From Lentzea pudingi (GTDB taxonomy: Bacteria; Actinomycetota; Actinomycetes; Mycobacteriales; Pseudonocardiaceae), in contig NZ_BMNC01000011.1 of the NCBI RefSeq assembly GCF_014646255.1, positions 172,552 through 236,551 of the forward strand: 64,000 nucleotides of DNA. The letters are read 5' to 3'. The notes under the pieces were generated by a model. It was given only the letters and a program-made list of their open reading frames with translations. It did no database searches and had not been told where the DNA came from. The position numbers and the translations under genes are program-made. Position 1 is the first letter of the stretch. Each line of letters begins with the position of its first letter. Shown one piece after another: positions 1 to 8,625 of the stretch.

Positions 1-568
1 TCGCGGGCTGCGCGGCGATCCGCTCGCACCACGAACGCGTCTCGTCGGTCAGCGGACCGAGCCACAACGGGGCGACGTCGGCGATGTGCCTGCCCAGTTC
101 GGCTTCGTCCGGGTAGACGTCACCCTGCGCGGCCAACGCGGCCAGCGCCCGTGCGCAGTCCGGTTCGCCGGCACGGGTGATGTGCAATGCCTCCGCCTCG
201 GCTTCCGCACGCTCACCTCCGTACGCGGGAGTCGCGAGCAGCACGAGCGCGCGCACCAGGTCGGGCCTGCGAGCGGCGGCACGGGCCACGACGACGCCTC
301 CGTGCGAGTGTCCGAGGAGCACGGGCGGCTCGGCGCGGCCGCTGAGCCACGTGATCAGGTCGTCGGCGTACTCGTCGGGCGAGTACGCGTCCGGGTTCGC
401 CGGACGCGCGGTGCCGCCGGTGCCGCGCGGGTGCAGGATCGTGAGCCGGTAGCGGTCGGCCAGATCGAGCAACGGGTCCACGTACGCGGGGTCCATGCCG
501 GGCCCGCCGGGGTGCACGACGAGGTCCGGGCCCGTGCCACGCACCGTCGTCGCGAGCGCCGGGCTCAT
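1..568 (-). CDS. alpha/beta hydrolase, proline iminopeptidase-like (C-terminus outside window)
   Basis: Partial gene: the ATG is at 568 and the reading frame runs off the left edge, so about 189 N-terminal residues are visible. An HPGGPG oxyanion-hole motif lies near residues 19-24, and the nucleophile elbow GHSHGG places the catalytic serine at about residue 88. This combination is typical of proline iminopeptidase-like alpha/beta hydrolases; the Asp and His of the triad would lie in the unseen part. The start overlaps the stop of the upstream MFS gene by ATGA, so the two are translationally coupled. A role in hydrolysing or releasing a small peptide or ester made by the neighbouring ATP-grasp locus is inference. 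Confidence 0.85.
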   Translation of the reverse strand, partial: MSPALATTVRGTGPDLVVHPGGPGMDPAYVDPLLDLADRYRLTILHPRGTGGTARPANPDAYSPDEYADDLITWLSGRAEPPVLLGHSHGGVVVARAAARRPDLVRALVLLATPAYGGERAEAEAEALHITRAGEPDCARALAALAAQGDVYPDEAELGRHIADVAPLWLGPLTDETRSWCERIAAQPA

Positions 569-1812
569 CGGCCGGCCTTCGGGATGAGCACGGTCGCCAT
601 CACGGCGCCGACCGCGGCGCAGACCGCGGCGACCCAGAACGCGACCGCGACCGACTGGCTCGCCAGCACGCCGCCGAGCGCGGTGCCGATCGGGAAGCCG
701 ATGAGGTTGACGCTGATCGACACGGTCATGACCCTGCCGAGCCACTGCGGTTCGGTGCGGCGCTGGCGCAGCGACAGCACGCCGACGTTGAGTCCGCCCT
801 CGACCAGGCCGAACAACGCCATGCCGACGCCGAGGGTGATCACCGAGGCGATCGCGTTGATCGGCAGCACGGCGGCGGACGCGATCAGCGTGACGATGAT
901 GGTGATCCGCTCGGTGTTCGCGTTCATGACCTTGCCCGCGACCAGGGCACCGGCCGCGCCGCAGACACCGGTGATGCTCCAGATCAGGCCGGCCCACTGC
1001 TCGGTCGCGCCGTCGCCGCCGATCCGCTGCGCCACGGCGACGGGCACGGCGACCACGAGGATGCCGAACGCGATCTGGTAGGTCGAGTACGCGCCCGCCA
1101 GCCCGCGCAGGGTGGCGTTGCGCATCAGGTAGACGATGCCGTCCCACGCCTCGCGCACCAGGTGCTTGCGCGGCTCGCGTTCGGGCTCGGTGAACGGGCC
1201 GCGCACGGCGAGCAGGCTCAGCGCCGCCAGCACGAAGATCACCGCGACGACCGCGAGCGCCGGGTCGGCGCCGACCAGCGCGATCAGGGCACCGGCGGCC
1301 AGCGGGCCGGTCACCTCGATGGCCGAGTACGTGCTGAGGTCGAGCGCGTTCGCCTTGGCGTAGGCGTGCGGCGGCACGATCATCGGGAACAGCGTGCGCA
1401 CCCCGCCCGCGCTGAGCGGGCTGGTCAGCGAGAACACGCCCAGCGCGCCGAGCAGCAGCGGCGCGGTCAGCCAGTCGCCCACCGACGCCACCACGATCAG
1501 GCCGATGAGGACACCGCTGACGAGCATGTCGAGGATGACGGCCCGGCGCGCGCCGACCCGGTCGAGCAGGGCCCCGGCCACCGGGCTGATCAGGAAACCG
1601 GGCAGGGTCAGGAAGAACCCGCTCAGGCCGGCCAGCACCGGCGAGTCGAAGCGGACGAGCACCGACAGCACGACGGTGAACAGCGTCATCTCCGACGCCA
1701 GCCGCGACAGCGACGCCGACAGCAGCAGCGGCGCCACGTTGCGGGTGGTCAGGACCTGCCAGTACCCGACCTGGGTGGTCTGGTCGCCGGTGTCCTGGGT
1801 GGTCTGGGTCAT
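565..1812 (-). CDS. MFS transporter, probable drug or metabolite exporter
   Basis: 415-residue integral membrane protein with about 12 hydrophobic segments. A motif-A-like loop (GALLDRVGARR) follows the second segment, as in major facilitator proteins of the drug:H+ antiporter type. I chose the ATG at 1812, which begins MTQTTQ, because it overlaps the stop of the upstream 580-aa gene by ATGA; the longer reading frame to 1878 lies inside that gene. It is the middle gene of a three-gene minus-strand operon ending in an alpha/beta hydrolase. Export of the product of the adjacent ATP-grasp locus is inferred from context only. Confidence 0.88.
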   Translation of the reverse strand: MTQTTQDTGDQTTQVGYWQVLTTRNVAPLLLSASLSRLASEMTLFTVVLSVLVRFDSPVLAGLSGFFLTLPGFLISPVAGALLDRVGARRAVILDMLVSGVLIGLIVVASVGDWLTAPLLLGALGVFSLTSPLSAGGVRTLFPMIVPPHAYAKANALDLSTYSAIEVTGPLAAGALIALVGADPALAVVAVIFVLAALSLLAVRGPFTEPEREPRKHLVREAWDGIVYLMRNATLRGLAGAYSTYQIAFGILVVAVPVAVAQRIGGDGATEQWAGLIWSITGVCGAAGALVAGKVMNANTERITIIVTLIASAAVLPINAIASVITLGVGMALFGLVEGGLNVGVLSLRQRRTEPQWLGRVMTVSISVNLIGFPIGTALGGVLASQSVAVAFWVAAVCAAVGAVMATVLIPKAGR

Positions 1813-3551
1813 CGTGCTGCGGCCTCCGCGGGTTCCCGGTACGGGAACGCGGCCTGCCAACCGCGGTCCTCGTACCACGCCTTGTCGAACCCGCGGATCG
1901 GCGCGACTGGGACGTCACCGGTGTCCAGGCACTCGGCGAGGGCTCGCCAGAAGGCGTCGACCAGCGAGGTGTGACGCACGGCGTCGGTCAGTTCACCCAG
2001 AGTGTAGGGCGGGCCCTGCATGCGAACGAGGCGGATGTCGTAACAGCCCCGGAAGCCGTGGCCGAACACGGTGAACGGCTCGCGCCACACCTGCGCGCCG
2101 GGTGCGCGGATCGTGTAGCGGACCGCGGAGGCGACGTGGCCGCCGTGGATGTGGTCGGCGTGCTCGGCGATGTCGGGGACCTGCGGCGGGAAGAAGTAGT
2201 GCCGGTTCTCCGGGATGTCCGCGCGGTCGAACTCGCCGGGGATGAAGTGCCAGCGGTTGTACTGCATGCGCTGCGCCGACCGCCAGAGGATCGGCACGTC
2301 CTCGTCGCCGACGTGCGCCATCCGCGTCGGGTGCGGCAGGCAGCAACAGAAGAAGTCGGCCTTGCGCAGGGCCAGCACGCCCTCGGGGCCACCGGCCTCG
2401 GCGCCGCGCAACGACGCCAGGTCGCGCACCGAGCTGCTCATGCCGTAGTCGGAGTCGGTGACCTGCACGGCCGAGGACACGATCGTGGCCAGCAGTTCGC
2501 CGAGCACACCGATGTCGTCGCCCGGCGGGTTCCCGGCGTCCCGCTCCGCCGCGGCACGGGTCATCGCGCGCAGGTCGGCGCGGACGTCTCCGGTGGCGGT
2601 GAGGTCGAGGCGTTCGCGCCCGAAGGCCGCGACTAGCCCGGGCATCTCCGCGGGGTCGCGGGGCAGCGGGAAGTCGGCCAGGTACTCGCTCTTGGCGAGG
2701 GTCAGGCCGCTGATCCGGCGGTAGCGCATGTGATCGGTCCGGTCGGCTTCCGGCATCAGCTCGCGGATGCGGCCGGCGAGCTCGAGCAACGGCAGCCCGT
2801 GCAGGTCGATCGGGTCGCGGCCCAGCGCGTGGCAATACGCAGCGTAGCGATTGGTGAGGAACTCACGCAGCCCGACGGCACTGAGTTGCTTCCCGTTGAA
2901 CTCCTCGAAGCGGACCGACCGCCCGCTGAGGAAAAGGCAGTGCGCGGCGACCACGAACAGGCAGTCGCTTTCGCGCCACTGTTCACGCGGGGTCCGGCGG
3001 AGCTTCCCCACCAGGTCATCGCGGGTGAGCGTGTTCGATCCCGCGTCGGATTTCGAGAAAACATCGCGTCCGATGAAGATGTAAATGCTTTCCACTCGCT
3101 CGACGATGTCCTGGATGACCGCGAGTCGTTTGTCGAGCTCGCCGGACTGCTCCCACCGACCGAGCAGCTCGTGTATACCACGCATTTCCGCGCGTTCCCG
3201 CACGGCGGCGGCGGCAGTTTCCTCGTTCACCATTTCCAGGACCGACCGCGGCACGTCCAGCCAGCCGATGGTGCGTTCGTCCGACTGCTCGGGTGCGGCG
3301 CCCGGCGCCCAGAACGACACGCCCGACAGCGGGGCGGTCGTGATCTTGACTATCACCCTGGAGGACCCCTGAACTGCAGGGTAAGTGGCATGCGCGATCA
3401 CATCAGGGTGCCCGAGCGCGTGCTGGGTCAGCAGCGCCTCCCACGTCGTGAGGCGTTGGAGCGCCAACCGGAAGGAGATCCTGCCCGCAGCTGTGAATTC
3501 AGCCAATAAAAGGGAAGAAGTGTCCGAAAGTTCAGACTCGACAAATTGCAT
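1809..3551 (-). CDS. unrecognised 580-aa protein of a putative biosynthetic operon
   Basis: I do not recognise the family. The protein is about 580 residues, soluble, with no signal peptide or membrane segment. It has a Trp/His/Cys-rich C-terminal half containing FFCCCLPHPTR and repeated His residues in EHADHIHGGH, which could bind metal or form an active site. The ATG at 3551 is chosen because a GGGGG ribosome-binding sequence sits 5 bases upstream; a TTG at 3584 would add 11 residues. It is the first gene of a minus-strand operon with an MFS exporter and a hydrolase, divergent from an ATP-grasp ligase and a FemAB-like acyltransferase. That context suggests a tailoring or scaffold enzyme in small-molecule biosynthesis. 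Confidence 0.75.
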   Translation of the reverse strand: MQFVESELSDTSSLLLAEFTAAGRISFRLALQRLTTWEALLTQHALGHPDVIAHATYPAVQGSSRVIVKITTAPLSGVSFWAPGAAPEQSDERTIGWLDVPRSVLEMVNEETAAAAVRERAEMRGIHELLGRWEQSGELDKRLAVIQDIVERVESIYIFIGRDVFSKSDAGSNTLTRDDLVGKLRRTPREQWRESDCLFVVAAHCLFLSGRSVRFEEFNGKQLSAVGLREFLTNRYAAYCHALGRDPIDLHGLPLLELAGRIRELMPEADRTDHMRYRRISGLTLAKSEYLADFPLPRDPAEMPGLVAAFGRERLDLTATGDVRADLRAMTRAAAERDAGNPPGDDIGVLGELLATIVSSAVQVTDSDYGMSSSVRDLASLRGAEAGGPEGVLALRKADFFCCCLPHPTRMAHVGDEDVPILWRSAQRMQYNRWHFIPGEFDRADIPENRHYFFPPQVPDIAEHADHIHGGHVASAVRYTIRAPGAQVWREPFTVFGHGFRGCYDIRLVRMQGPPYTLGELTDAVRHTSLVDAFWRALAECLDTGDVPVAPIRGFDKAWYEDRGWQAAFPYREPAEAAAR

Positions 3552-3759
3552 GCCCACCCCCGCCGGCGCAACTATCGTACGCAACCTTTACCGCGTCAGA
3601 TTCCCCCGACGACTTCGGACTATACGCATGATCGACCGGCGCCCTGCAAGGCCTCCTCCGAGCTTCACCCGGACGGCGCAACCATCCCGAATCGGGCGTG
3701 CGGAAGTGTGCCGTGGTTATGATGACAATGAATGGCAGGGGCGATTTGGGGGATAACAG
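3552..3759. promoter_or_regulatory. divergent promoter region between two putative biosynthetic operons
   Basis: A 208-bp gap between head-to-head genes. It is noticeably less GC-rich than its surroundings near 3710-3760. A TATGAT hexamer at 3718-3723 is a plausible -10 for the ATP-grasp gene, but no convincing -35 lies upstream of it. A GGGGG ribosome-binding sequence at 3747-3751 precedes the ATG at 3760. No clear operator palindrome was found. Confidence 0.4.
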
Positions 3760-4965
3760 ATGACAATATTGTCCCCGGCTGACCGGGTGCTCTGCTTGGA
3801 GTGGGGAGCTGGTCCAGTCGGCGCAATGCGGGACCTGGGAGTCGCGGTCACGTGTGTGGCGGCCATAGACGATCCCGGGGTGCCGGACCAACTGCCTGTG
3901 AACGTGCAAGTGGTGCCCGTGCGTGACCACAGTCGTGTGGAGGACGTGCTGGCCGGTCTGGCGTCGGCCGGGCTGGCTCCGGCCGATTTCACCGCCGTGG
4001 GCACCGACGACGAGTTCTCCGTGGTGACCGCCGCCGTGCTGGCCGCACTGGGCGGCGCCCGCGGGATTCCGGTGCCGGTCGCACTGGCCCTGCGCGACAA
4101 GCTGGAGCAGAAGCGCCTCGTCCGCGCGGCCGGTCTGCCGACCGCCCGCTGCGCCTGGGCAGCGTCGCTGGCCGAGGCCAAGGGCGCCGGCGTCGAACCG
4201 CCGCTGGTGATCAAGCCGCCCGCCGGCGCGGGCACGCAGCGCACGTGGGCCGTGCGGACCGCCGACGACCTGGCCGCGATGCCGGACGAGGCAGGGCCGT
4301 GGCTGGTCGAGGAGTTCGTGCCCGGCGGGGAGCTCCACGTGGACGGCGTGGTGCGCGACGGCGTGCTCGTGGTCGCCGTGGTCAGCAGGTACCTGCACAA
4401 CGTGATCGGCGTGCGCGACGGCGACCTGATCGCCTCGACCACCGTCGAGGATCCGGACCTGGTCGAGCGCACGACCGAACTGACCGCCGCCGCGCTCGCC
4501 GCACTCGGTCACCGCGACGGCGTGTTCCACCTGGAAGCGTTCCACGACAACGGCTCGCTGGTCTTCGGCGAGTGCGCCGGACGCATCGGCGGCGGCATGG
4601 TCGCGGAGACCGTGCTGGCCAAGAGCGGCGTCGACCTCTACGCCGAGCAGGCCGCCGCGCTGCTGGGCGTGCCCTCCCCCGCCGTCGTGTCGGCGACTCC
4701 CGACGTGCTGGGCTGGGCGAACCTGCCGGTGCCCGCGGGCCGGATCACCCGGCTGCCCTCGCAGGCCGAGATCGCCGCCCGCCCCGGTGTCGCCGCGGCC
4801 CAGGTCTGGAAGCGCGCGGGGGACGTGGTGAGCGATCCGAGCGGCGGTTCGCACCTGCTCGCGGCCAAGATCATGGTCCGCGCCCCCTCGGTGGAAGCGG
4901 CGCGAAAAGCCCTGGTCGACACCGCCGACTGGTTCGCGGGCGCCGCTCAGGTGGTGCCCGCATGA
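3760..4965 (+). CDS. ATP-grasp ligase (carboxylate-amine ligase)
   Basis: 401-residue ATP-grasp protein. A lysine in the PLVIKPPAGAGTQ segment (about residues 148-160) is the usual ATP-binding Lys followed by the flexible loop. The hinge is VEEFVPGGELHVDG, and the metal/ATP-binding signature GECAGRIGGG (about 270-279) matches the ExxxRxGGG pattern of L-amino-acid ligases and carbamoyl-phosphate-synthase-like enzymes. It probably joins a carboxylate to an amine through an acyl phosphate; the substrate cannot be read from sequence. It overlaps the next gene by ATGA. The pairing with a FemAB/GNAT-like protein and an MFS exporter suggests assembly of a small peptide-like metabolite. Confidence 0.88.
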   Translation: MTILSPADRVLCLEWGAGPVGAMRDLGVAVTCVAAIDDPGVPDQLPVNVQVVPVRDHSRVEDVLAGLASAGLAPADFTAVGTDDEFSVVTAAVLAALGGARGIPVPVALALRDKLEQKRLVRAAGLPTARCAWAASLAEAKGAGVEPPLVIKPPAGAGTQRTWAVRTADDLAAMPDEAGPWLVEEFVPGGELHVDGVVRDGVLVVAVVSRYLHNVIGVRDGDLIASTTVEDPDLVERTTELTAAALAALGHRDGVFHLEAFHDNGSLVFGECAGRIGGGMVAETVLAKSGVDLYAEQAAALLGVPSPAVVSATPDVLGWANLPVPAGRITRLPSQAEIAARPGVAAAQVWKRAGDVVSDPSGGSHLLAAKIMVRAPSVEAARKALVDTADWFAGAAQVVPA

Positions 4966-6020
4966 TCACCCGGCTGTCGTTGGCCGAAGCGGCCGCGTCC
5001 CCCGCGTGGGCCTCGCTGTGCGGCCCGGCCGACCTGTTCTGCACGCCGGCGTGGCTGGAGGTCGAACGAGCCGGTGTCGGCCCGTGGGTGCCCCGCGAGG
5101 CCGCCTGCCTGACGTGGTCGGACGCCGACGGCATCGCGGCGGGCACGACGGCGCAGGTCTTCAACGGCTCGGTCACCGACGACACGGTGCGCCTCGACCT
5201 GATGCTGCCCGCGCCCGTGACCCTGGACCGCGCGCTGCTGTGCGGCACGTGGTTCAACTCGTCGGTGCTGCACGACCCCGTCCGGGCCCCGGCGCACGCC
5301 CGGCTGGAGGTGGCCGAGGCGGCGGTGGCGTTCGGCGCGTCCCGCGATGTCGACGCCGTGTACTTCCCGTACGTCGACGCGGCGGACACGGACCTGCGGA
5401 AAGCGTTGGCGGAGCTGGGTTTCCTGGAGTTCCCCGCGCCCGACCGGCACGTGTTCCCGACGCACTACGCCGACTACGACGAGTTCCTCGGCTCCTTGCG
5501 CTCGCATCGGCGCACGCGGCTGCGCAAGGAGCTGTCCGTGGTGGCGTCGGCGAACCTCACCACCGCCGCGACCGTGGTCGACGACTCGAACGTCGAACAG
5601 CTCTCGCTGCTGGCCCACCTGCTGGAGCGCAAGTACGAGCAGCAGTCGACGCTCGACGAGCTGACCGGCTGGTTCGCCGAGATCGCCCGCCGGATCGAGG
5701 TGGTGGCGTTCACCGCGGCCCCCGCGGGCGAGGACCCGTTCGGGATGAGCCTGTGGCTGCGGCACCACGACCTGCTGTACGGGTTCCACGCCGGGTTCGA
5801 CTACTCGCGCGCCGGCGGGCTGCCGCTGTACACCCTGGTCGGGTACCACCTGCCGATCCAGCACGCATGCGCCGATCCCGGGCTGTCCGCGCTGGAGTAC
5901 GGGATCAGCTCGGACGACGCCAAGCGGCTGAGGGGAACCACCGCGCTGCCCCAGGTGCTGGCAGTGCGCGGAATGACGGACTCGGTGACTTCGGCGTTGT
6001 CCGCCATGAGTCCACAGTAG
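4962..6020 (+). CDS. FemAB/GNAT-like acyltransferase (peptidogalycan-biosynthesis type)
   Basis: 352-residue soluble protein resembling the FemAB/BioF2-like GNAT group. A charged segment (FLGSLRSHRRTRLRKE, about residues 178-193) is followed by a second GNAT-like half that ends with the conserved LEYGISSDDAKRLRG pattern near residues 310-325. Members use aminoacyl-tRNA or acyl donors to acylate amines, or serve in peptide natural-product assembly. The ATG at 4962 overlaps the ATP-grasp stop. A strong bidirectional terminator lies just downstream. The donor and acceptor are unknown, so the assignment is to a fold and class rather than a reaction. Confidence 0.72.
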   Translation: MITRLSLAEAAASPAWASLCGPADLFCTPAWLEVERAGVGPWVPREAACLTWSDADGIAAGTTAQVFNGSVTDDTVRLDLMLPAPVTLDRALLCGTWFNSSVLHDPVRAPAHARLEVAEAAVAFGASRDVDAVYFPYVDAADTDLRKALAELGFLEFPAPDRHVFPTHYADYDEFLGSLRSHRRTRLRKELSVVASANLTTAATVVDDSNVEQLSLLAHLLERKYEQQSTLDELTGWFAEIARRIEVVAFTAAPAGEDPFGMSLWLRHHDLLYGFHAGFDYSRAGGLPLYTLVGYHLPIQHACADPGLSALEYGISSDDAKRLRGTTALPQVLAVRGMTDSVTSALSAMSPQ

Positions 6021-6022
6021 AC

Positions 6023-6065
6023 ACGCCTGTGCCCCTCACATCGGTGATGTGAGGGGCACAGGCGT
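6023..6065. terminator. bidirectional hairpin terminator between convergent genes
   Basis: A perfect 20-bp inverted repeat (6023-6042 and 6046-6065) with a 3-base loop lies exactly between the convergent acyltransferase and fasciclin genes. It has no long U tract, which is usual for actinomycete hairpin terminators, and its symmetry fits use in both directions. Confidence 0.85.
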
Positions 6066-6071
6066 CACACA

Positions 6072-6722
6072 TCAGGCAGGGAGCAGGACCGAGTCGATGA
6101 GGTAGACGGTGGCGTTGGCGGTCTTCACGCCACCACAGATCACGTTGGCGTCGTTGACCTTCAGCGCGTCCTTGGAACCGGACACCTTCACCGTGCCGGT
6201 CTGCACGGTCTTCTGGTCACCGGCGATCTTGTCGGGCGTGATCTGGCCGGGAACGACGTGGTACGTCAGGATCTTCGTCAGCAGCGCGTCGTCGGTCTTG
6301 AGCTTCTCGATCGTCGCCGCGTCGATCTTCGCGAACGCGGAGTCCACCGGCGCGAAGACCGTGAACTCGGCACCGTTCAGCGTCGAGACCAGGTTGACCT
6401 TCGGGTTCAGCTTGCCCGACACCGCGCTGACGAGGGTCGTGAGCAGCGGGTTGTTGCTCGCGGCCACGGCGACCGGGTCAGCTGCCATGCCCGACACCGA
6501 ACCCGAGCCGGACGGAACCTGCTTCGCGTAGTCGGCACAACCGGGGCCCACGAGGTTCGCGGCCGGGTCGGCCATCGCGGCGGACGAGGTCGCGGTCGTG
6601 GTCGGAGCCGCGGAGGAAGACGTACCCGTGCTGGCCGTGTCACTGGATCCGCACGCCGCGCCGAACAGGGCGAGCGAGACGGCGCCGACGGCCAGGACGG
6701 TGTTGCGGACGGTCTGGTTCAT
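6072..6722 (-). CDS. secreted fasciclin (FAS1) domain lipoprotein, MPT83-like
   Basis: 216-residue exported lipoprotein. A hydrophobic signal peptide ends in the lipobox FGAAC with the lipidated cysteine at residue 24. A Ser/Thr/Ala-rich linker and one FAS1 domain (about residues 80-214) follow. The family resembles mycobacterial MPT83/MPT70, cell-surface adhesion proteins controlled by SigK. Here it is divergent from a sigK-rskA pair, and a SigK-type promoter (6766-6792) stands in front of it. It is therefore likely the main effector of the local SigK regulon. The ATG at 6722 gives the full signal peptide. Confidence 0.93.
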   Translation of the reverse strand: MNQTVRNTVLAVGAVSLALFGAACGSSDTASTGTSSSAAPTTTATSSAAMADPAANLVGPGCADYAKQVPSGSGSVSGMAADPVAVAASNNPLLTTLVSAVSGKLNPKVNLVSTLNGAEFTVFAPVDSAFAKIDAATIEKLKTDDALLTKILTYHVVPGQITPDKIAGDQKTVQTGTVKVSGSKDALKVNDANVICGGVKTANATVYLIDSVLLPA

Positions 6723-6765
6723 GACAGGACATCTCCAAAGGGTGATCGAGCAGTTGCTACCCGTG

Positions 6766-6792
6766 ATTCGCCGCCCCTCGGGAGACGGATGG
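6766..6792 (-). promoter_or_regulatory. candidate SigK promoter for the fasciclin gene
   Basis: On the minus strand CCATCC (6792-6787) is followed after 16 bases by CGAAT (6770-6766). This matches the mycobacterial SigK consensus of CCATCC, a 16-17 bp spacer and CGAAT. It would give a leader of roughly 35-40 bases before the ATG at 6722. Confidence 0.65.
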
Positions 6793-6846
6793 GTGTGGTT
6801 ATCGACCTGTTACAAACCCGCCCGGATGTGATGGCGCGTTCAGGAC

Positions 6847-6873
6847 CGATCCACGAGCGCTCCGGCTGCGAAC
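6847..6873 (+). promoter_or_regulatory. candidate autoregulatory SigK promoter for sigK-rskA
   Basis: CGATCC (6847-6852), 16 bases, then CGAAC (6869-6873). Each element differs by one base from the SigK consensus. Placement is good: the expected start site is about 15 bases before the GGAGAGG ribosome-binding site at 6894-6900, and the sigK ATG is at 6909. Confidence 0.5.
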
Positions 6874-6908
6874 ACCAGAGGACAACGCTTGATGGAGAGG
6901 ACCTCGGG

Positions 6909-7508
6909 ATGCCTGAGCGTGAGCGGGCGCTGCAAAGCCTGCAGAGCACTCCTCGCGACGTCGGCCCGACAGCCGACGAGCTGCTCGCTCTCGTCGCACG
7001 CGGCGACGAGGCCGCGTTCGAACGGCTCTACGACGTCATGTCCGGCTCGGTGTTCGGGCTGATCAGACGAGTCGTGCGGGACCAGGCGCAGTCGGAGGAG
7101 GTGTTCCAGGAGGTGATGCTCGAGGTGTGGCGGACCGCGACCAGGTTCGACCCCGAGCGGGGCAAGGCCACCACCTGGATCCTCACGCTGACGCACCGCC
7201 GGGCCGTGGACCGGGTCCGGTCCGCCCAGGCCGCCACGCATCGCGAGGACCGCGCGGCCCGCCTCGACCCGGCCAGGCCGTTCGACGAGGTGAGCGAGCA
7301 GGTCGACGGCCGGCTCGAGCAACGCCAGGTGCGCCGGTGCCTGAGCTTCCTGACCGACCTGCAGCGCGAGTCCGTGCTGCTCGCCTACTACCAGGGCTAC
7401 TCCTATCCGGAGGTCGCGAGCCTGCTGGGCATCCCGCTCGGCACGGTCAAGACCAGGATGCGCGACGGCCTGATCCGACTGCGGGACTGCATGGGGGTGA
7501 CCGGATGA
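6909..7508 (+). CDS. sigK: ECF RNA polymerase sigma factor SigK
   Basis: 199-residue ECF sigma factor. Region 2 (about residues 20-90) contains FQEVMLEVWRTATRFDPERG, and region 4 (about 135-190) carries the helix-turn-helix YPEVASLLGIPLGTVKTRM. The ATG at 6909 has GGAGAGG 8 bases upstream; the frame stays open further upstream, but no site there has a comparable ribosome-binding sequence. It overlaps rskA by ATGA and lies opposite a fasciclin lipoprotein gene, the synteny seen around SigK in actinobacteria. It is expected to be held inactive by RskA at the membrane and released by regulated proteolysis. Confidence 0.92.
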   Translation: MPERERALQSLQSTPRDVGPTADELLALVARGDEAAFERLYDVMSGSVFGLIRRVVRDQAQSEEVFQEVMLEVWRTATRFDPERGKATTWILTLTHRRAVDRVRSAQAATHREDRAARLDPARPFDEVSEQVDGRLEQRQVRRCLSFLTDLQRESVLLAYYQGYSYPEVASLLGIPLGTVKTRMRDGLIRLRDCMGVTG

Positions 7509-8230
7509 GGACCACATCCGCTGATCTGCACACGCTCACCGGCGCCTACGCCGTGAACGCGTTGTCGGAGATCGAACGCACGGCCTTCGAGGCGCATCTG
7601 ACCCGGTGCCAGAGCTGCGCGATCGAGGTCACCGAACTGGCGGCCACGGCGGCACGGCTCGGCGTCGCGGTGGAGGCCCCGCCACCGCCCCAGCTCCGCG
7701 CCCGCGTGCTCGCGGCGGCGGCCGAGACCCGGCAGCTCTCACCCCACGCGGACCGCGTGCCGGACCCGCGCCGCAAGCGCTGGGCGGGAGCGCTGCTCGC
7801 GGCCGCCTGCCTCGTCGCCGCGGTGTTCGTGACGGTGCAGTACACGGGGTCCTCGGACCAGGACCGGCAGCTGGCACAGCTGTCCAGCGAGTACAGCCGG
7901 TTCTCCGACTTCCTGTCCACACCGGACGCGAGGCTCGTCAACGGCAAGGCACCGAACGGCGCCACCGGGACCGCGGTGGTGTCGGCGAGCCGCGACGAGG
8001 CGCTGTTCCTCGCCAAGGACCTGCCGGATCCCGGTGACGGGCGGAGCTACCAGCTCTGGACGATCGGTGCCGACAAGGTCCCGCACTCGGCCGGGCTGCT
8101 CACCTCGCGGACCGCGCCCGTGTTCGTCAGCGGGCTGACCGGCGTGCAGGAGGTGGCGCTGACCCTGGAGCCCGCGGGCGGTTCGACGACGCCGACCCTG
8201 CCGGCGGTGATGGCGATGCCCCTCGCGTGA
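7505..8230 (+). CDS. rskA: anti-sigma-K factor RskA
   Basis: 241-residue membrane anti-sigma factor. The cytoplasmic N-terminal part contains an HX3CX2C zinc-binding motif (HLTRCQSC, near residues 31-38). One transmembrane segment (about residues 95-115) is followed by an extracytoplasmic RskA domain with the typical YQLWTIG segment. It binds SigK and releases it on an external or redox signal through membrane proteolysis. The gene is translationally coupled to sigK. No unusual change is visible; the intact zinc motif differs from mycobacterial RskA, whose N-terminus lacks these cysteines as I recall it. Confidence 0.92.
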   Translation: MRTTSADLHTLTGAYAVNALSEIERTAFEAHLTRCQSCAIEVTELAATAARLGVAVEAPPPPQLRARVLAAAAETRQLSPHADRVPDPRRKRWAGALLAAACLVAAVFVTVQYTGSSDQDRQLAQLSSEYSRFSDFLSTPDARLVNGKAPNGATGTAVVSASRDEALFLAKDLPDPGDGRSYQLWTIGADKVPHSAGLLTSRTAPVFVSGLTGVQEVALTLEPAGGSTTPTLPAVMAMPLA

Positions 8231-8273
8231 ACCAGGGCGCTGGTTGTCCTGGTTCGGTGCCAGCATCCCGCGC

Positions 8274-8624
8274 ATGATCGGACGCTGGCACGGCCTGGTG
8301 ATCGACTGCCCCGACCCGCGGAGCCTCGCGGAGTTCTACGAGAAGCTGCTCGGGATGGTCCGGGTGCAGGACGACGGGGAGTTCGTCGTCATCGGTGACG
8401 CCCCGGACCGGCCCGGCGTCGCGTTCGCGCGGGTCGAGGGCTGGACACCGCCGAACTGGCCGGACGACACCGCGCACATGCACTTCGACGTGCGGGTGGA
8501 CGACCTGGTGGGGGCGGGCGAGCAGGTGCTGGCGCTGGGTGCGCGCAGGCTCGAAGGTGGTGGCGAGCGGTTCCACGTCTACGCGGATCCCGCCGGCCAC
8601 CCCTTCTGCCTGGTGAGCTGGTGA
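8274..8624 (+). CDS. VOC (glyoxalase/bleomycin-resistance fold) protein
   Basis: 116-residue single-module VOC protein. A beta-alpha-beta-beta-beta pattern starts with RWHGLVIDCPDPRSLAEFYEKLLG and ends with VYADPAGHPFCLVSW. The ATG at 8274 is preferred over a TTG at 8244 that would add ten residues without homology. Members are dioxygenases, glyoxalases, epimerases or antibiotic-binding proteins; actinomycete proteins of this size are mostly uncharacterised. It ends 1 bp before the stop of the convergent O-methyltransferase gene. No specific substrate can be assigned. Confidence 0.82.
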   Translation: MIGRWHGLVIDCPDPRSLAEFYEKLLGMVRVQDDGEFVVIGDAPDRPGVAFARVEGWTPPNWPDDTAHMHFDVRVDDLVGAGEQVLALGARRLEGGGERFHVYADPAGHPFCLVSW

Positions 8625-8625
8625 G

